Assembly: GCA_021732025.1 (NCBI GenBank)
Contig: JAKFVU010000077.1
Location: 155,311 to 219,310 of the forward strand
DNA: 64,000 nucleotides
Origin: Candidatus Obscuribacterales bacterium
GTDB lineage: Bacteria > Cyanobacteriota > Vampirovibrionia > Obscuribacterales > Obscuribacteraceae
Reading direction: 5' to 3'
Positions 43,152 to 53,555 of the stretch are shown here, one piece after another. The notes beneath the pieces were generated by a model. That model had not been told where the DNA came from and ran no database searches. It saw nothing but the letters and a program-made list of their open reading frames with translations. Positions within the stretch are counted from its first letter, which is position 1. Each line of letters starts with the position of its first letter. The position numbers and the translations under genes were made by a program.

Positions 43152-45356
43152 ATGGAGCCGGGTTCAAGCGGTGAGATTCTCATTGTCGACGACGATCAAG
43201 GATTTCGTGCCTTTGTTTCAGCCTTGCTCGGTCGCCGTGGCTTTAAGGTCTGGGAAGCTCGCAGTGTGCGCGATGGTGAGCAAATTTTAGCGGCCTCGAA
43301 GCCCCGCTTGATCATAGTCGACTACAAACTACCTGATTTAGACGGCGTTACCTGGATTGGTAAACTGCGCGATGGTGGAAACCAGACGCCAATTGCCTTC
43401 ATTTCTGGACACTGGTGTGACCGCAACACTTTCAACTGGTTGCGCAATATTCTTAAGGTCTCGTTGGTCTTGCAGAAGCCAGTATTACCCGAAGTTTTCG
43501 TTGAGATGATTGATAGCATTTTGCCTCAGGCTGATTATAAGGCTCCTCAGTCAGAATATCCCGATCAAGTCACTAGCCAAACATTGAACCGCGGCTCAAT
43601 GATTGATATTGAATGTGAGAACATTCGCCAAGAATATCCAAACAGTGAATTGGCTAAAGCTGAATTAGATAGGCTGGGAAATCTTGAATCGCAGCCCGAG
43701 GCTGTGCTCTTTAATAAGCTCACTCAGTTGCGAAAAGTTCTTGAAGTAGAAGAAACCATCAATGTGGCGCGCGCTAACTATTTGCTAGAGCTAGCGGTCA
43801 CTTGGGGCGAGTTAACTAGCTTACTTCGTAGTATTAAAGATGAACCCCGAGCAGCTCGCGGTGTCGAGGATGTTTTGGCTATCACCCACCGTATCAAAGG
43901 AACTGCAGGGTCTTACCAGCTAGTAACAATAGCCAAATGCTCAGAGCGATTGGAGAACATAACCAGGGCTTATGATCCCAACGCCTCTGAAACAGAAAGC
44001 GAGATTATTTGGTCTGAGGTTTTTCGTATACTTGCCGATGGCGAGCTAGCCCTGATTGAGTCTCAGCAAAAGTACGGTGCTCACGCTGTTGAAGGTGAAC
44101 GCTACAAAGCTCAGCTTCTTGCCGTAGCCGACCAAGAGACGGTGGCGAAACTTGGTGCTTTTCAGGCCATATCAGTGCTTTCTATTTCTTCAAGTCATGC
44201 CTCAACTCTGACTGCGCTCAGTCGAAGTAGGTTTGATGCTGTTCTCGTGGGAGAGCCATTTGCCAGCGATCCAGACCTCTTGTCTTTCTGTCGGGATATG
44301 CGCCTGGCAGCAAGCAACCCAGCTATGCCACTATTGATGGTATCTGACTTGCAACTGCAGGACCAGAGTGCTTGTTCTATCAATCCGGCCAAGATTAGCT
44401 ATGCAGGCTTCTCTGAGGTCTTGCCACTGGAGCCACCGCTAGAAGAGCTGACTGAAACAATCAATGAAATTACTGCATTGTCTTTGAAGAGTAAGCCGCG
44501 AGTCTTAGTGGTTGATGATGATAGTGCTTTGACTGATTTTGTTTCGCGCATCTTGAATCTTGAAGGCTTTAATACTGAAACATTGAATGAGCCCATTCGC
44601 ATCATTGAGACTCTCGAACGCTGCCAACCAGAAGTCGTGGTGCTCGATGTTATCATGCCAGGATTAAGTGGCTATGATGTTTGCCGCGAGATACGCAACC
44701 ACGAGCAGTGGCGCAATCTCGCCGTGCTCTTCCTCACTGCCAAGAGCAATCAAGAAGGCAGAGCCCTAGCTTTTCGTGCTGGGGGAGATGATTTGATTGC
44801 CAAGCCCGTGCTTAAAGAAGAGTTGATTGCCCGAGTTACTTCGTATGCCGAGCGCACCAGGTTGCGCCGAGACCAGGTCAACCGTGATCAAGTAACACAG
44901 TTGCTTTCTCGCGAAGGATTTGTGCTTGAAGCTGAACCGTGCATGAATGAATGTATGTCAATTGACCTACCGTTCACTATGGCGCTCGTCAGTGTTGATG
45001 GTTTTGATCAAGTAGACAGGACCTTCGGTATGGGGGCTGCAGAAGGGGTGATTCGCGCTCTAGGCGCCTTGATTCGTGGACGCTTTGAGCCTGCAGTTAT
45101 CAAAGCTCGCTGGGCTGAGCGAGTATTTGTATTGGGATTTCCTGATTTGAATGTTGAGCAGGCCAGTGAATTGATGGCCCTGCTTGGCCAAGAGTTTTCA
45201 GAAATCGAGTTTACCTCCGACGATGAAAGTGCCTTTAGTGTCTCTCTAACTGCCGGTTTTGCTAGTGCGCCTGAAAGTGGTGTTCAGTTTAGTCAAATTC
45301 GTGATCACTGTGCTCAGGATCTAATTGCCCGCATGCGTGAGAAAGTGACACAATGA
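43152..45356 (+). CDS. REC-Hpt-REC hybrid response regulator with degenerate GGDEF domain
   Basis: The 734-residue protein starts at ATG 43152 (AAGGAG 8 bases upstream). It holds a REC domain (about 8-125; phospho-Asp57, Lys109), then a linker and an Hpt-like helical domain with His246 in 'THRIKGTAGSY'. A degenerate REC-like region (about 335-440) lacks an acidic pocket and phospho-Asp. A second intact REC follows (448-565; Asp499 in 'VLDVIMPG', Lys551). The C-terminal GGDEF-like domain (about 575-734) has 'ERVFVLGF' in place of GGDEF, so it is probably catalytically dead. With the co-transcribed histidine kinase it could form a multi-step phosphorelay. ATGA overlaps the kinase start. Confidence 0.9.
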   Translation: MEPGSSGEILIVDDDQGFRAFVSALLGRRGFKVWEARSVRDGEQILAASKPRLIIVDYKLPDLDGVTWIGKLRDGGNQTPIAFISGHWCDRNTFNWLRNILKVSLVLQKPVLPEVFVEMIDSILPQADYKAPQSEYPDQVTSQTLNRGSMIDIECENIRQEYPNSELAKAELDRLGNLESQPEAVLFNKLTQLRKVLEVEETINVARANYLLELAVTWGELTSLLRSIKDEPRAARGVEDVLAITHRIKGTAGSYQLVTIAKCSERLENITRAYDPNASETESEIIWSEVFRILADGELALIESQQKYGAHAVEGERYKAQLLAVADQETVAKLGAFQAISVLSISSSHASTLTALSRSRFDAVLVGEPFASDPDLLSFCRDMRLAASNPAMPLLMVSDLQLQDQSACSINPAKISYAGFSEVLPLEPPLEELTETINEITALSLKSKPRVLVVDDDSALTDFVSRILNLEGFNTETLNEPIRIIETLERCQPEVVVLDVIMPGLSGYDVCREIRNHEQWRNLAVLFLTAKSNQEGRALAFRAGGDDLIAKPVLKEELIARVTSYAERTRLRRDQVNRDQVTQLLSREGFVLEAEPCMNECMSIDLPFTMALVSVDGFDQVDRTFGMGAAEGVIRALGALIRGRFEPAVIKARWAERVFVLGFPDLNVEQASELMALLGQEFSEIEFTSDDESAFSVSLTAGFASAPESGVQFSQIRDHCAQDLIARMREKVTQ

Positions 45357-48300
45357 ATCGACGTCTTGATGGCAAAGGTCTGATAGTCGCTCTCTTACTC
45401 ATGGTCATGACTTTTGTTGCTGCGTCGGCCATTGCCTTTCAACAACAAAATTCGATGATTTCTTATCGTAAGCTTGTTATCGAAAGCTATCACCTTGGCG
45501 GTCTTCTCGATTTATATTGTTCGCTCTTGCAAGACGCTGAGAGAGGTCAGCGTGACTTCCTACTTAGTGGTGAAGAACGACATTTGGCAGCCTTCTCCCG
45601 GGCCACTGCGCGATTAGAACCTACTTTTAGTGAGATTCTGCAATCACCGTCATTAAGTGCAGTAGAACTTGAGCGCGTCAAACAATTACAGCCATTGGCG
45701 CGGCAGAAAATGGAAGAGCTTGCCAATGTCAATATTACTGTCTTGGCTCCGCATATGCAGCCCGAGCCGATGGATTCACTTGAGCAAATTCGTTTCATCG
45801 TAGAAGAAATCAAGGCTCGCCAGCGGGCTCACCGTCAGATGTTGGCTGACCAGCTGCGCGATTTTACTGAACGCTCTACGGTCACTCTTACTGCTGTTTT
45901 TGCTTTTGCCGTGCTGGCTCTTCTCACTTGTGGCGGCATCGTAATTCGCTTGTTCATTAGCAATTCGAAAATTACAGAACAGTCAAAATTGGCTGCCTTA
46001 GAGGCCGCTAGCGCTCGAGATAATCTTAGCAACGTTTTTTCTAACATGGACGAAGGCTTGCTCTTGCTTTATACTAATAGCCAGATTACCTTTGCCAATC
46101 AGTCAGCCCAAACGATGTTTGGTAAGAGTCAAGATGAGCTTCTTGGTATGAAGTTCCACGAGCTGTTTGCTGGTTCGAGCAGCAGGCCACTATCTGATTA
46201 TTTGAATCTTTCTAGCGTCTTTGAGCGAGGCGTCAGTCTGCGCCATCTTGAACTGAGTTTAATTAGGCCTCAAGCGCAGTATCTTTCGGTCAATGCCACG
46301 ATAACTCCGCGGTCGAGTGAAGATAAAGTGACTGGTGCAATTCTCACTTTCTTTGATACCACTGCTCAGCAAGAAAATGAACGGCATATTCAGGCCCAAT
46401 ATAACATAACCAGAATTCTGGCTCAGCAAGCTTCTTTAGATGAAACTGGTCGTCGCATTATTGAGTCTATTTGTGATCAGTTTGATTGGGTTGGTGGGGA
46501 GCTATGGCTGCTTGACGAAACCCGCGATTATCTTTCCCGTACTACTTTTTTCTGCAGCGGCACTGAAGAAGATGTGAGCAACTTTAGCCGATTCTCTGAG
46601 GGTTCAGCCGCTTACAAGTTTGAAAAAGGTGAAGGAATTGTCGGTCTGCTCTGGCAGTCGGAAAAACCTGTATGGATCGAGGATGTTTTATCTTGCGAAG
46701 GTGTCTTGCGCCAAGAATTGGCTCGCGGCGCCGGTCTACATACAGCTGTTGGACTGCCAATTTTTTCAGGACAACGATTTTTTGGGGTGCTCTTTTTCTA
46801 TGCGCACGAAGTAAGAACTAAGGATGACGCTAAGCTGGCCATGTTTAGTTCTATTTGTTCACAAGTTGGACAATACATGGAGCATGCTCAAACCCAGTCT
46901 TTACTAGTTGCAAACGAACGCAAGTTCAAAGCTATTTTTGATAAACAGTTTGAACTTATTGGTCTGCTCACTGTTGATGGTTTAGTGATAAATTCGAACA
47001 AGACCGCTCTAGATTCGGCAGGGGTGACCTTAGAGGAAGTTCAGGGCAAGCCCTTTTGGTTAGGGCCTTGGTGGTCACATAACGCTGAGGCTCAGCGCCA
47101 AGTACGCGAGGGTATTGCTCTAGCTGCTTCTGGTCAGTTTGTTCGCTTTCAAACTGAGCACGTCGGCCCTAATGGCACAATGCATGTGGATTTTTCCCTT
47201 CAACCAGTGAAAGATGAATCGGGCAAAGTAGTTTTGCTTATACCTGAAGGCCGAGATATTACTGAGTTGAAAATTGCTCAGGAGAAGTTAAAAGAAAGCG
47301 AGGCTATGTTCCGGCGGCTAACTGAGAATGTTAAGTCTATTTTCTGGATATCATCACTGGATGAGCGTTTTCTCTATATTAGTCCGGCATTTGAAGCAAT
47401 TGCTGGCGGTGCTATCGATGATGCTCTAGCTGATTCTGAAAGCTTCTTCTCAGCAGTCCATCCTGCTGACGTGCTTTTGGCGAAGAAGTTACTAACAGAT
47501 CGAGAAGGTGTCGAAGTGCAGTTTCGCATATTGCGCGGTGAAGGGCAGGTGCGCTGGATTTCCGCTCGAACATTTACTATTTGCGACGACCTAGGCCAAG
47601 TGGTACAGCTTTGCGGAGTGGCTGATGACATTAGTGATCGCAAAGAAGCAGAGAAACGTGTTAGTGAATTTTACTCGACAGTTTCACACGAATTGCGCAG
47701 TCCTCTCACATCTATAAGAGGGTCGCTGGGCTTGATTGAAGGCGGTTTAGTTGGAGATGTTAGTGAAGAAGCTGCTACATTCGTCACCATAGCTCGTATT
47801 GAATCAGATCGCTTAATTAGACTAATCAACTCCATTCTCGATTTGCGAAAAATTGAGGCTGGAAAACTTGAATTGAAGTATCAGAAAACCAAGGTGTCAG
47901 AGTTAGTCGAGTCGTCAGTCGCTAGTCTAGTCGGCATGGCCCATGAGGTTGGAGTCACGCTCGTCTGCTGCTCTCCCTGTGATGATGAAGTGCCGTTAGA
48001 TCAAGATCGAATAACCCAAGTACTAACAAATTTGGTTTCTAATGGCATCAAATTTTCAAAGGAAAATTCGACGATTTCTATCAGTGCCGAACGTCAAGGC
48101 GAATGTATTTACTTCGCTGTAGAAGACCAAGGCACAGGCATTGCTGCTCGCGATTTACCAAAAATGTTTGGTAAATTCCAGCAACTTGATTCAACCGATT
48201 CTCGCTCGCAAGGCGGCACAGGTCTGGGCTTGGCCATATCAAAAGCATTGGTTGAGCAACACGGCGGCGAGATAGGGGTAGAAAGCGAACCCGGTAAAGG

Positions 48301-48370
48301 TTCGAAGTTTTGGTTTACCATTCCGCTTAAGGCAAAGGTTAAGACCGAGCGCGCGAAATCTTTAGCTTAG
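45353..48370 (+). CDS. sensor histidine kinase, CHASE3-PAS-GAF-PAS-PAS
   Basis: The 1005-residue protein has two N-terminal membrane helices (about 10-30 and 187-203) flanking a CHASE3-like extracytoplasmic domain. Cytosolic PAS (about 220-340), GAF (about 350-510) and two PAS domains (about 525-640, 655-770) follow. The HisKA domain has His779 in 'VSHELRSPLT', and the HATPase domain has N, G1 ('DQGTGI') and G2 ('GGTGLGLAISK') boxes. It should phosphorylate the REC domains of the preceding protein. Its last 32 bp overlap the convergent murJ gene. Confidence 0.94.
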   Translation: MNRRLDGKGLIVALLLMVMTFVAASAIAFQQQNSMISYRKLVIESYHLGGLLDLYCSLLQDAERGQRDFLLSGEERHLAAFSRATARLEPTFSEILQSPSLSAVELERVKQLQPLARQKMEELANVNITVLAPHMQPEPMDSLEQIRFIVEEIKARQRAHRQMLADQLRDFTERSTVTLTAVFAFAVLALLTCGGIVIRLFISNSKITEQSKLAALEAASARDNLSNVFSNMDEGLLLLYTNSQITFANQSAQTMFGKSQDELLGMKFHELFAGSSSRPLSDYLNLSSVFERGVSLRHLELSLIRPQAQYLSVNATITPRSSEDKVTGAILTFFDTTAQQENERHIQAQYNITRILAQQASLDETGRRIIESICDQFDWVGGELWLLDETRDYLSRTTFFCSGTEEDVSNFSRFSEGSAAYKFEKGEGIVGLLWQSEKPVWIEDVLSCEGVLRQELARGAGLHTAVGLPIFSGQRFFGVLFFYAHEVRTKDDAKLAMFSSICSQVGQYMEHAQTQSLLVANERKFKAIFDKQFELIGLLTVDGLVINSNKTALDSAGVTLEEVQGKPFWLGPWWSHNAEAQRQVREGIALAASGQFVRFQTEHVGPNGTMHVDFSLQPVKDESGKVVLLIPEGRDITELKIAQEKLKESEAMFRRLTENVKSIFWISSLDERFLYISPAFEAIAGGAIDDALADSESFFSAVHPADVLLAKKLLTDREGVEVQFRILRGEGQVRWISARTFTICDDLGQVVQLCGVADDISDRKEAEKRVSEFYSTVSHELRSPLTSIRGSLGLIEGGLVGDVSEEAATFVTIARIESDRLIRLINSILDLRKIEAGKLELKYQKTKVSELVESSVASLVGMAHEVGVTLVCCSPCDDEVPLDQDRITQVLTNLVSNGIKFSKENSTISISAERQGECIYFAVEDQGTGIAARDLPKMFGKFQQLDSTDSRSQGGTGLGLAISKALVEQHGGEIGVESEPGKGSKFWFTIPLKAKVKTERAKSLA

Positions 48371-50015
48371 CTTGAATTTTGTCAGCTACTAGTCTTAATT
48401 CTTCAAGCTTTAGGACATAGCAGAAGCCGACATAAATTAGTATTCCAGCACTGCTGGCGATACCAATATTTAGTGCTAGTGCTATTCTCGCCGCAGCTGA
48501 GGCCAAACCAAACATTGAGGCCAATTGCTGGATGAGAGAGGCTGGAACAATGCTACTTAGCAGATAACTAACGGCGCCACAGAAGACTGAGCCAGTGAGC
48601 ATAATTGCCAAAGGTTTGAGCATCGCCACTGTTCCCAGTCGGCCTGTTCTTTTGCGTAGATAATAGAAGAGCCAGCTCAAGTTAAATACAGTAATTAAGG
48701 TCGTAGCTAGAGCAATACCGCTAATACCTAATTTGAAAACCGAGACAAATAGCCAGTCTAAAAATATCTTGGCGACAATAGCCATGACGGCTATGCCAAA
48801 TGGTGTCTTACTGTCTTGAAAAGCATAAAAAACCCGAGTAAGCAAATCACGGGCGACATAGAAGAAAATCATTGGTATCAAGATATAGAGAACTGATGCC
48901 ACCATTTCAGTGTCATTGGGTGACCAGGCACCGCGTTCAAACAGTAGTTTGATTACCGAACGACCTTGGACCAGAAGCAAAGCAGAAATTGGCAAGGCCA
49001 AGAACCAAAGTAAGGTCAGGGCTCGTTTAAGTTCAAATTTGAGATCTTCCAGTTTGCCGGCGGTGACATGTTTAGCAAAGATTGGGCCAATAGGCACCAG
49101 CATGGCTGTAACTAAGATTCCTAGGGGCAACTGCACTAATTTATTGGCATTGCAGATAGCCGACCAGCCACCTTGAACTAAACCTGAAGTAAAACCTTGG
49201 TCAACATATCCTATTAAGGTGCCAATTGAAGTGCTGAAGGTGAGGGGTAAAAACATGACCAGATATTCTTTCATGCCCGGCTGTAGCTTTGTAAAAATTT
49301 CTATGCTGAACTTAGGCCGTGCCTTGAGCATGCCAGGAATTTGCACAGCCAGCTGACCGATACCGCCAACTAAGGTGCCGAGGGCTAAAGCCACACCGCC
49401 GTCGGTGTGAGGCAGCAGTATGCAGGTGATGATTGCACCAGAGGCAAATGCTGGCGCTATGGATGGCCAGAAGTGTTCATGGTAAGTATTTGATATGCCG
49501 CAGCCAATGCCAACTAATCCAGCAATCATAATCAGGGGTGACATGATACGCACTTGTTTGATTACTTCAACTAAGCGCTGTTCGGTGGTGTAGCCAAGGC
49601 TGGCGTTAACAGCACCGGGCACAATAGCGGGCACTATATTCGGTGCAAAGATATAAACGAGCAGAGCGATGATACCCATGGCTATGGCTGTCCAGGCCAT
49701 CATTTGCATTACTAGCTTGCCACTGCCGGCGTCTTTCTCTTTTGTTAATGCGGCAAATGCGGCTGTATGAAAGGGACCACCTTGGCCGCCAAAAAGCACA
49801 AGAATAGTGCCAGTAATTGAATAGGCATAGTTGTAGGCATCAGCGATGAGGCCGAGGCCGAAGGCTTGACCAATAACGATATCGCGAGCGAGGCCAGCAA
49901 ACTTAGAGAGCAGAGTGAAGAGGGCAACCAGTGAGAACGTTTTAGCTAAGCTTTTTCCTGAGCTCGGTTGTAAATTGCCATTTGCTTTTTCACTAACGGG
50001 CTTAATGTCCGACAC
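48339..50015 (-). CDS. murJ: lipid II flippase MurJ
   Basis: The 558-residue MviN-family protein has 14 membrane helices. 'GLGLIADAYNYAYSI' and 'PLGILVTAMLVPIGP' segments mark the family, and charged loop residues sit in the expected positions. It moves lipid II from the cytosolic to the periplasmic face for wall synthesis. The GTG start (50015) overlaps the end of the ftsI-like gene by 14 bp, so the two are translationally coupled, which ties lipid supply to septal transpeptidase. Confidence 0.95.
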   Translation of the reverse strand: MSDIKPVSEKANGNLQPSSGKSLAKTFSLVALFTLLSKFAGLARDIVIGQAFGLGLIADAYNYAYSITGTILVLFGGQGGPFHTAAFAALTKEKDAGSGKLVMQMMAWTAIAMGIIALLVYIFAPNIVPAIVPGAVNASLGYTTEQRLVEVIKQVRIMSPLIMIAGLVGIGCGISNTYHEHFWPSIAPAFASGAIITCILLPHTDGGVALALGTLVGGIGQLAVQIPGMLKARPKFSIEIFTKLQPGMKEYLVMFLPLTFSTSIGTLIGYVDQGFTSGLVQGGWSAICNANKLVQLPLGILVTAMLVPIGPIFAKHVTAGKLEDLKFELKRALTLLWFLALPISALLLVQGRSVIKLLFERGAWSPNDTEMVASVLYILIPMIFFYVARDLLTRVFYAFQDSKTPFGIAVMAIVAKIFLDWLFVSVFKLGISGIALATTLITVFNLSWLFYYLRKRTGRLGTVAMLKPLAIMLTGSVFCGAVSYLLSSIVPASLIQQLASMFGLASAAARIALALNIGIASSAGILIYVGFCYVLKLEELRLVADKIQAKLKISRARS

Positions 50016-51873
50016 TGTCTGGCTCTTTTACTTTGCCACCGAGTTCAGCTGCATATTTTAATGATGGAGCAATCACTGGTTGAATTTTCTTGCCCTTATC
50101 ACCAGGGGCAACCACATAGTCTGGCGAGATATTGAGGTAGCGAGCGGCTTCCATACCTACAGCATTGAAGACCGGGCCAGCTACTGTATTACCCCAACGA
50201 CCATCGGTTTGCGGGCTATCTATTACGGCAATACAGGTCAGCTGTGGATTGCTTGCTGGCAAGAAACCAACGAAGGATGCAATGGTTTGACCGGCCATAT
50301 AACCGCGACCGTTAGCTGTAACTTTCTGGGCTGTACCAGTTTTTCCGGCTACTCTATAACCAGGAATTTGACCAGCAATCTGAGTGCCCTCGTAGATATT
50401 TTCAGCAAGCAGGCGTGAAACTAATTTAGCAACTTCTGGAGCTACAACTCTACGCTTCTTAGGCTCAATCCACTTTTCAGTGACACCATTGCTGGGGTCA
50501 TATACTCGTCTGATTAAGTGCGGTTGAATCCAGACACCATTGTTAGCTACAGCACTGACAGCAGCCACGAGTTGCAGAGGAGTTACAGCGATTGCACCTT
50601 GTCCAAATCCAGTGGTGGCAGCATCAATAGGTGTCCAATATTTCGCTGGTGTCAAAAGACCACGTGACTCACCAGGCAGTTCAATGCCGGTACGCCGACC
50701 GAGGCCAAAATCATAGAGTTTGTCGTGGAATTGTTTCGGCGTCATGGCCATGCCAATCATGGCCGAGGCTATGTTGGAAGAGTGAATGAACAGACCTTTT
50801 AAATCGATGGTGCCGTGGCCGCCATCGTGATTATGTATGGTGCGATTGCCGATTGAGAGTGAGCCACCATCATAGAAGGTTGAATTTGGTTTGATTGCAC
50901 CGGTCTCAAGACCTGAACAAACAGTGATGATTTTAAAAGTCGAACCGGGCTGGTAGACATCTACCATCGACCAGTTTTTCAAAATCTCATAGGGGTATTT
51001 ACTATAGTGATTGGGGTCAAAAGAGGGATAGTTAGCCCAGGCGAGAATCTCACCGGTGTTAGGGTCGGCTAAAATCACTGCCCCTTTCAAGGCGTGAGAG
51101 TGTTTGCACATGGCGAACAATTCTTTTTCTGCCAGGTGCTGCAAATAGTTATCTATAGTGAGCTCGACGTGACGGCCGAGCGGTGGAGTGATGTCCCAAG
51201 ATGGCTCGCGTTCTGGCACCAATATAGGATGCCCTTTGCCATCTAGTTGAGGCTTGGGAATGGTACCAGTATTGGTGAGCATCTCGTGTTCAGCTTGCTC
51301 AACGCCACCCTGCCCGTGAAATTCAGCGTCAGTAAAACCAAGCAGATGGGCGGCCAAGGCGCCTTCTGGGTACTGTCTAAATGGTCTAGGCACTATGTCT
51401 ATGCCGGCCCAGTTTAGTGTTTGTAGAGCGTCAGCAGTCTCTCTATCAAGGTGTTTGGCTAAAGTAACTACCGGATAACCTTGATTAAGTAACTTCGAAA
51501 TTTTGGCGACAGGCTCTTTCACTATGGCCGCTAGTTTTACCGCTGCCTCTTCCCTTTCGGCTTTGAGCAGCTTAACGTGGACATATATATCGTATCTGGT
51601 TGTATCAATGGCTAGAGGCAGGCCGCGGCGGTCAGTAATGGCGCCACGGTGAACCAGCATATTGTGTTGCTGGCGCTGGGTTTGAGCTTTTTCGGTTAGC
51701 TTGCTGCCTTGATAGATTTGTAGATAGTAGAGGCGGCCGACAACTGCCAGGGCGCAAACGCCTAAGACGATCTGGCAAAAACGCAAACACCAAAGGGGCG
51801 ATTTGGGCTGACGCCTGGTTCGCCCTGTTCGGGACCTTGTTCTCACCGGTCTATCTATCAAATCTCTAGGCAA
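50002..51873 (-). CDS. ftsI: FtsI/PBP3-like peptidoglycan transpeptidase
   Basis: The 623-residue class B penicillin-binding protein has a basic N-terminus and membrane anchor (about 30-52), a dimerisation domain and a transpeptidase domain. The active-site motifs are SxxK in 'GSTFKIITV' (Ser near 311), SxN in 'HSSNIASAM' (near 363) and KTG in 'VAGKTGTAQK' (near 515). The location between the FtsL-like and murJ genes supports FtsI over PBP2. The start codon is TTG at 51873, with AAAGGA very close; later codons cannot be excluded. Confidence 0.93.
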   Translation of the reverse strand: MPRDLIDRPVRTRSRTGRTRRQPKSPLWCLRFCQIVLGVCALAVVGRLYYLQIYQGSKLTEKAQTQRQQHNMLVHRGAITDRRGLPLAIDTTRYDIYVHVKLLKAEREEAAVKLAAIVKEPVAKISKLLNQGYPVVTLAKHLDRETADALQTLNWAGIDIVPRPFRQYPEGALAAHLLGFTDAEFHGQGGVEQAEHEMLTNTGTIPKPQLDGKGHPILVPEREPSWDITPPLGRHVELTIDNYLQHLAEKELFAMCKHSHALKGAVILADPNTGEILAWANYPSFDPNHYSKYPYEILKNWSMVDVYQPGSTFKIITVCSGLETGAIKPNSTFYDGGSLSIGNRTIHNHDGGHGTIDLKGLFIHSSNIASAMIGMAMTPKQFHDKLYDFGLGRRTGIELPGESRGLLTPAKYWTPIDAATTGFGQGAIAVTPLQLVAAVSAVANNGVWIQPHLIRRVYDPSNGVTEKWIEPKKRRVVAPEVAKLVSRLLAENIYEGTQIAGQIPGYRVAGKTGTAQKVTANGRGYMAGQTIASFVGFLPASNPQLTCIAVIDSPQTDGRWGNTVAGPVFNAVGMEAARYLNISPDYVVAPGDKGKKIQPVIAPSLKYAAELGGKVKEPDSVGH

Positions 51874-51969
51874 GTCCTTTCCACTCCGCCATCAAAAAGA
51901 CCCGACGTATATCTATCGGATAGCTTTTGATTTGTTACAAGAAATGGTTGTCAGGTAACAACCAATATT

Positions 51970-52569
51970 TTAGTAGCCTGGCATCAAAGGTAGTTGATGT
52001 TTGGCTGGCTTGAAAGGATTAAGTTTTGGAGCGGCCACTTCTTTGACTATCTTGACTTCTTCTGGCACTCTCAAACCGGTGCTACCGGTGACACTGGCCT
52101 GGATGTCTTGATAGGAGACCCGTTTGAGGAGGTCATAGGACTGTTCTGAATTTTGTTCGCTGAGGCGACGTACTTGATCTTGAACTTTGCCGACTTCACT
52201 GGATGACGATACATCGAAGCCGTAGCCGAGAATGGCTAAGCCACAAAGGGCTATTAGTGAAGCCTGTAGTGTTCTGTTTACGCGTACTAGAAAAGGTGCT
52301 TTGCGAGTTTTGCGCTTAGGAGCTTCGATCGGTACCAGGTGCGGACGGCCTCTGGAAGGCGCTGGCGCAACTACAGGTGATTGAACTTGGGCGCTCTGAC
52401 TTTGACCGTAGCCAAAGGCAACGGGATAGGTTGTAGTAGGTTGAGCGTTGTCAACAAGGGCTACTCTTGCAACGGACACTCTTGCGGCCGAATCATTATG
52501 AGATCTGCCGTAAGCGAAGCTCACGGGTTGTTCTTCGTTAACGCGGCGGCGCGGGAGAGTGTTAACCAT
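51970..52569 (-). CDS. FtsL-like septum protein
   Basis: The 199-residue bitopic protein has a long basic, Pro/Ser-rich cytoplasmic part (1-105), one membrane helix (about 108-127) and a short heptad-like periplasmic helix ('VGKVQDQVRRLSEQN'). This is FtsL/DivIC topology. Its position between rsmH and ftsI is the conserved place of ftsL. Sequence identity is too low to be certain. AGGAG stands before the ATG. Confidence 0.7.
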   Translation of the reverse strand: MVNTLPRRRVNEEQPVSFAYGRSHNDSAARVSVARVALVDNAQPTTTYPVAFGYGQSQSAQVQSPVVAPAPSRGRPHLVPIEAPKRKTRKAPFLVRVNRTLQASLIALCGLAILGYGFDVSSSSEVGKVQDQVRRLSEQNSEQSYDLLKRVSYQDIQASVTGSTGLRVPEEVKIVKEVAAPKLNPFKPAKHQLPLMPGY

Positions 52570-52577
52570 ATATACTC

Positions 52578-53531
52578 CTAAATCAGCTTTTGAGCTGCCC
52601 GTAGTTTAGCACTACGACTCCGTGTGTTGGCAAGCAATTCGTCATCAGATGCAGTAATAGGTTTACGTGTAATTATCAGAACTTCTGTCTCTTTTTTGCA
52701 GGTGCAGACCGGTGCTCGCGGTGGGCAAATGCATGACGCTGCGGCCATCTTGAAGAATTGTTTAACGATTCGATCTTCTAAGCTATGAAACGTAATAACT
52801 ACTAATCTTGCTCCCGGCTTTAGAATAGTTAATGACTCTCGTAAGAAATCTTCAAGACTCTCAAGCTCCTCATTAACAGCCATTCTTATGGCTTGGAACG
52901 TTCTGGTAGCCGGATGTATATAGCCACCACCAGCAGAGCCGAAACTTTTTTTGTAATTTTTTTTATCAGCTGCTCTGGGGATGCACCGAGCCACAATTTC
53001 AGCCAATGCAAGGGTAGATTCAATAGGTCTATTTGCCACTATGCGATTGGCTATCTTGCGGCTATGTCTTTCTTCGCCGTATTTGTAAATAATGTCTGCT
53101 AGGGCGCCTTCTGGCCATTGATTGACTATGTTGTAGGCAGAAACCGATTCGCTGCGATCCATTCGCATATCGAGTGGGCCTTCCTTTTGAAAGCTAAAGC
53201 CTCTCTCTCCTTGGTCTATTTGCATAGACGATACGCCTAGATCGGCTAGTATGCCACCATCAATGGTATTGACACCATATTGCTCTAGTGATTCTTTTAG
53301 ATATCGAAAGTTGGAATGCACTGTGGTGACTTTATCGCCAAAGCGCTCAGCTAGGCGCTCTAGGCTGGTAGCGTCGCGATCAAAGGCAAATAATTTGCTC
53401 TTGCCTTCTGTCAGTTCGGCAATGCGCCCTAAGTGACCGCCAGCGCCGGCGGTGGCATCTACATATGTGAGACCCGGCCGCACGTCGAGAGCATCGATAA
53501 CTTCATTAAGGAGAACCGGTATATGTTCCAA
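52578..53531 (-). CDS. rsmH: 16S rRNA (cytosine(1402)-N(4))-methyltransferase RsmH
   Basis: The 317-residue protein has 'VDATAGAGGHLGRIAEL' (SAM site), 'GILADLGVSSMQIDQGERGFSF', 'DMRMD' and 'VVITFHSLEDRIVKQFFK', all of the RsmH/MraW family. It methylates N4 of C1402 in 16S rRNA. The start is TTG at 53531. It lies just upstream of the ftsL-like gene, separated by 8 bp, in the usual dcw order but with no mraZ upstream. Confidence 0.97.
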   Translation of the reverse strand: MEHIPVLLNEVIDALDVRPGLTYVDATAGAGGHLGRIAELTEGKSKLFAFDRDATSLERLAERFGDKVTTVHSNFRYLKESLEQYGVNTIDGGILADLGVSSMQIDQGERGFSFQKEGPLDMRMDRSESVSAYNIVNQWPEGALADIIYKYGEERHSRKIANRIVANRPIESTLALAEIVARCIPRAADKKNYKKSFGSAGGGYIHPATRTFQAIRMAVNEELESLEDFLRESLTILKPGARLVVITFHSLEDRIVKQFFKMAAASCICPPRAPVCTCKKETEVLIITRKPITASDDELLANTRSRSAKLRAAQKLI

Positions 53532-53555
53532 AAACTTATTAGGTCCGTATCTTAG

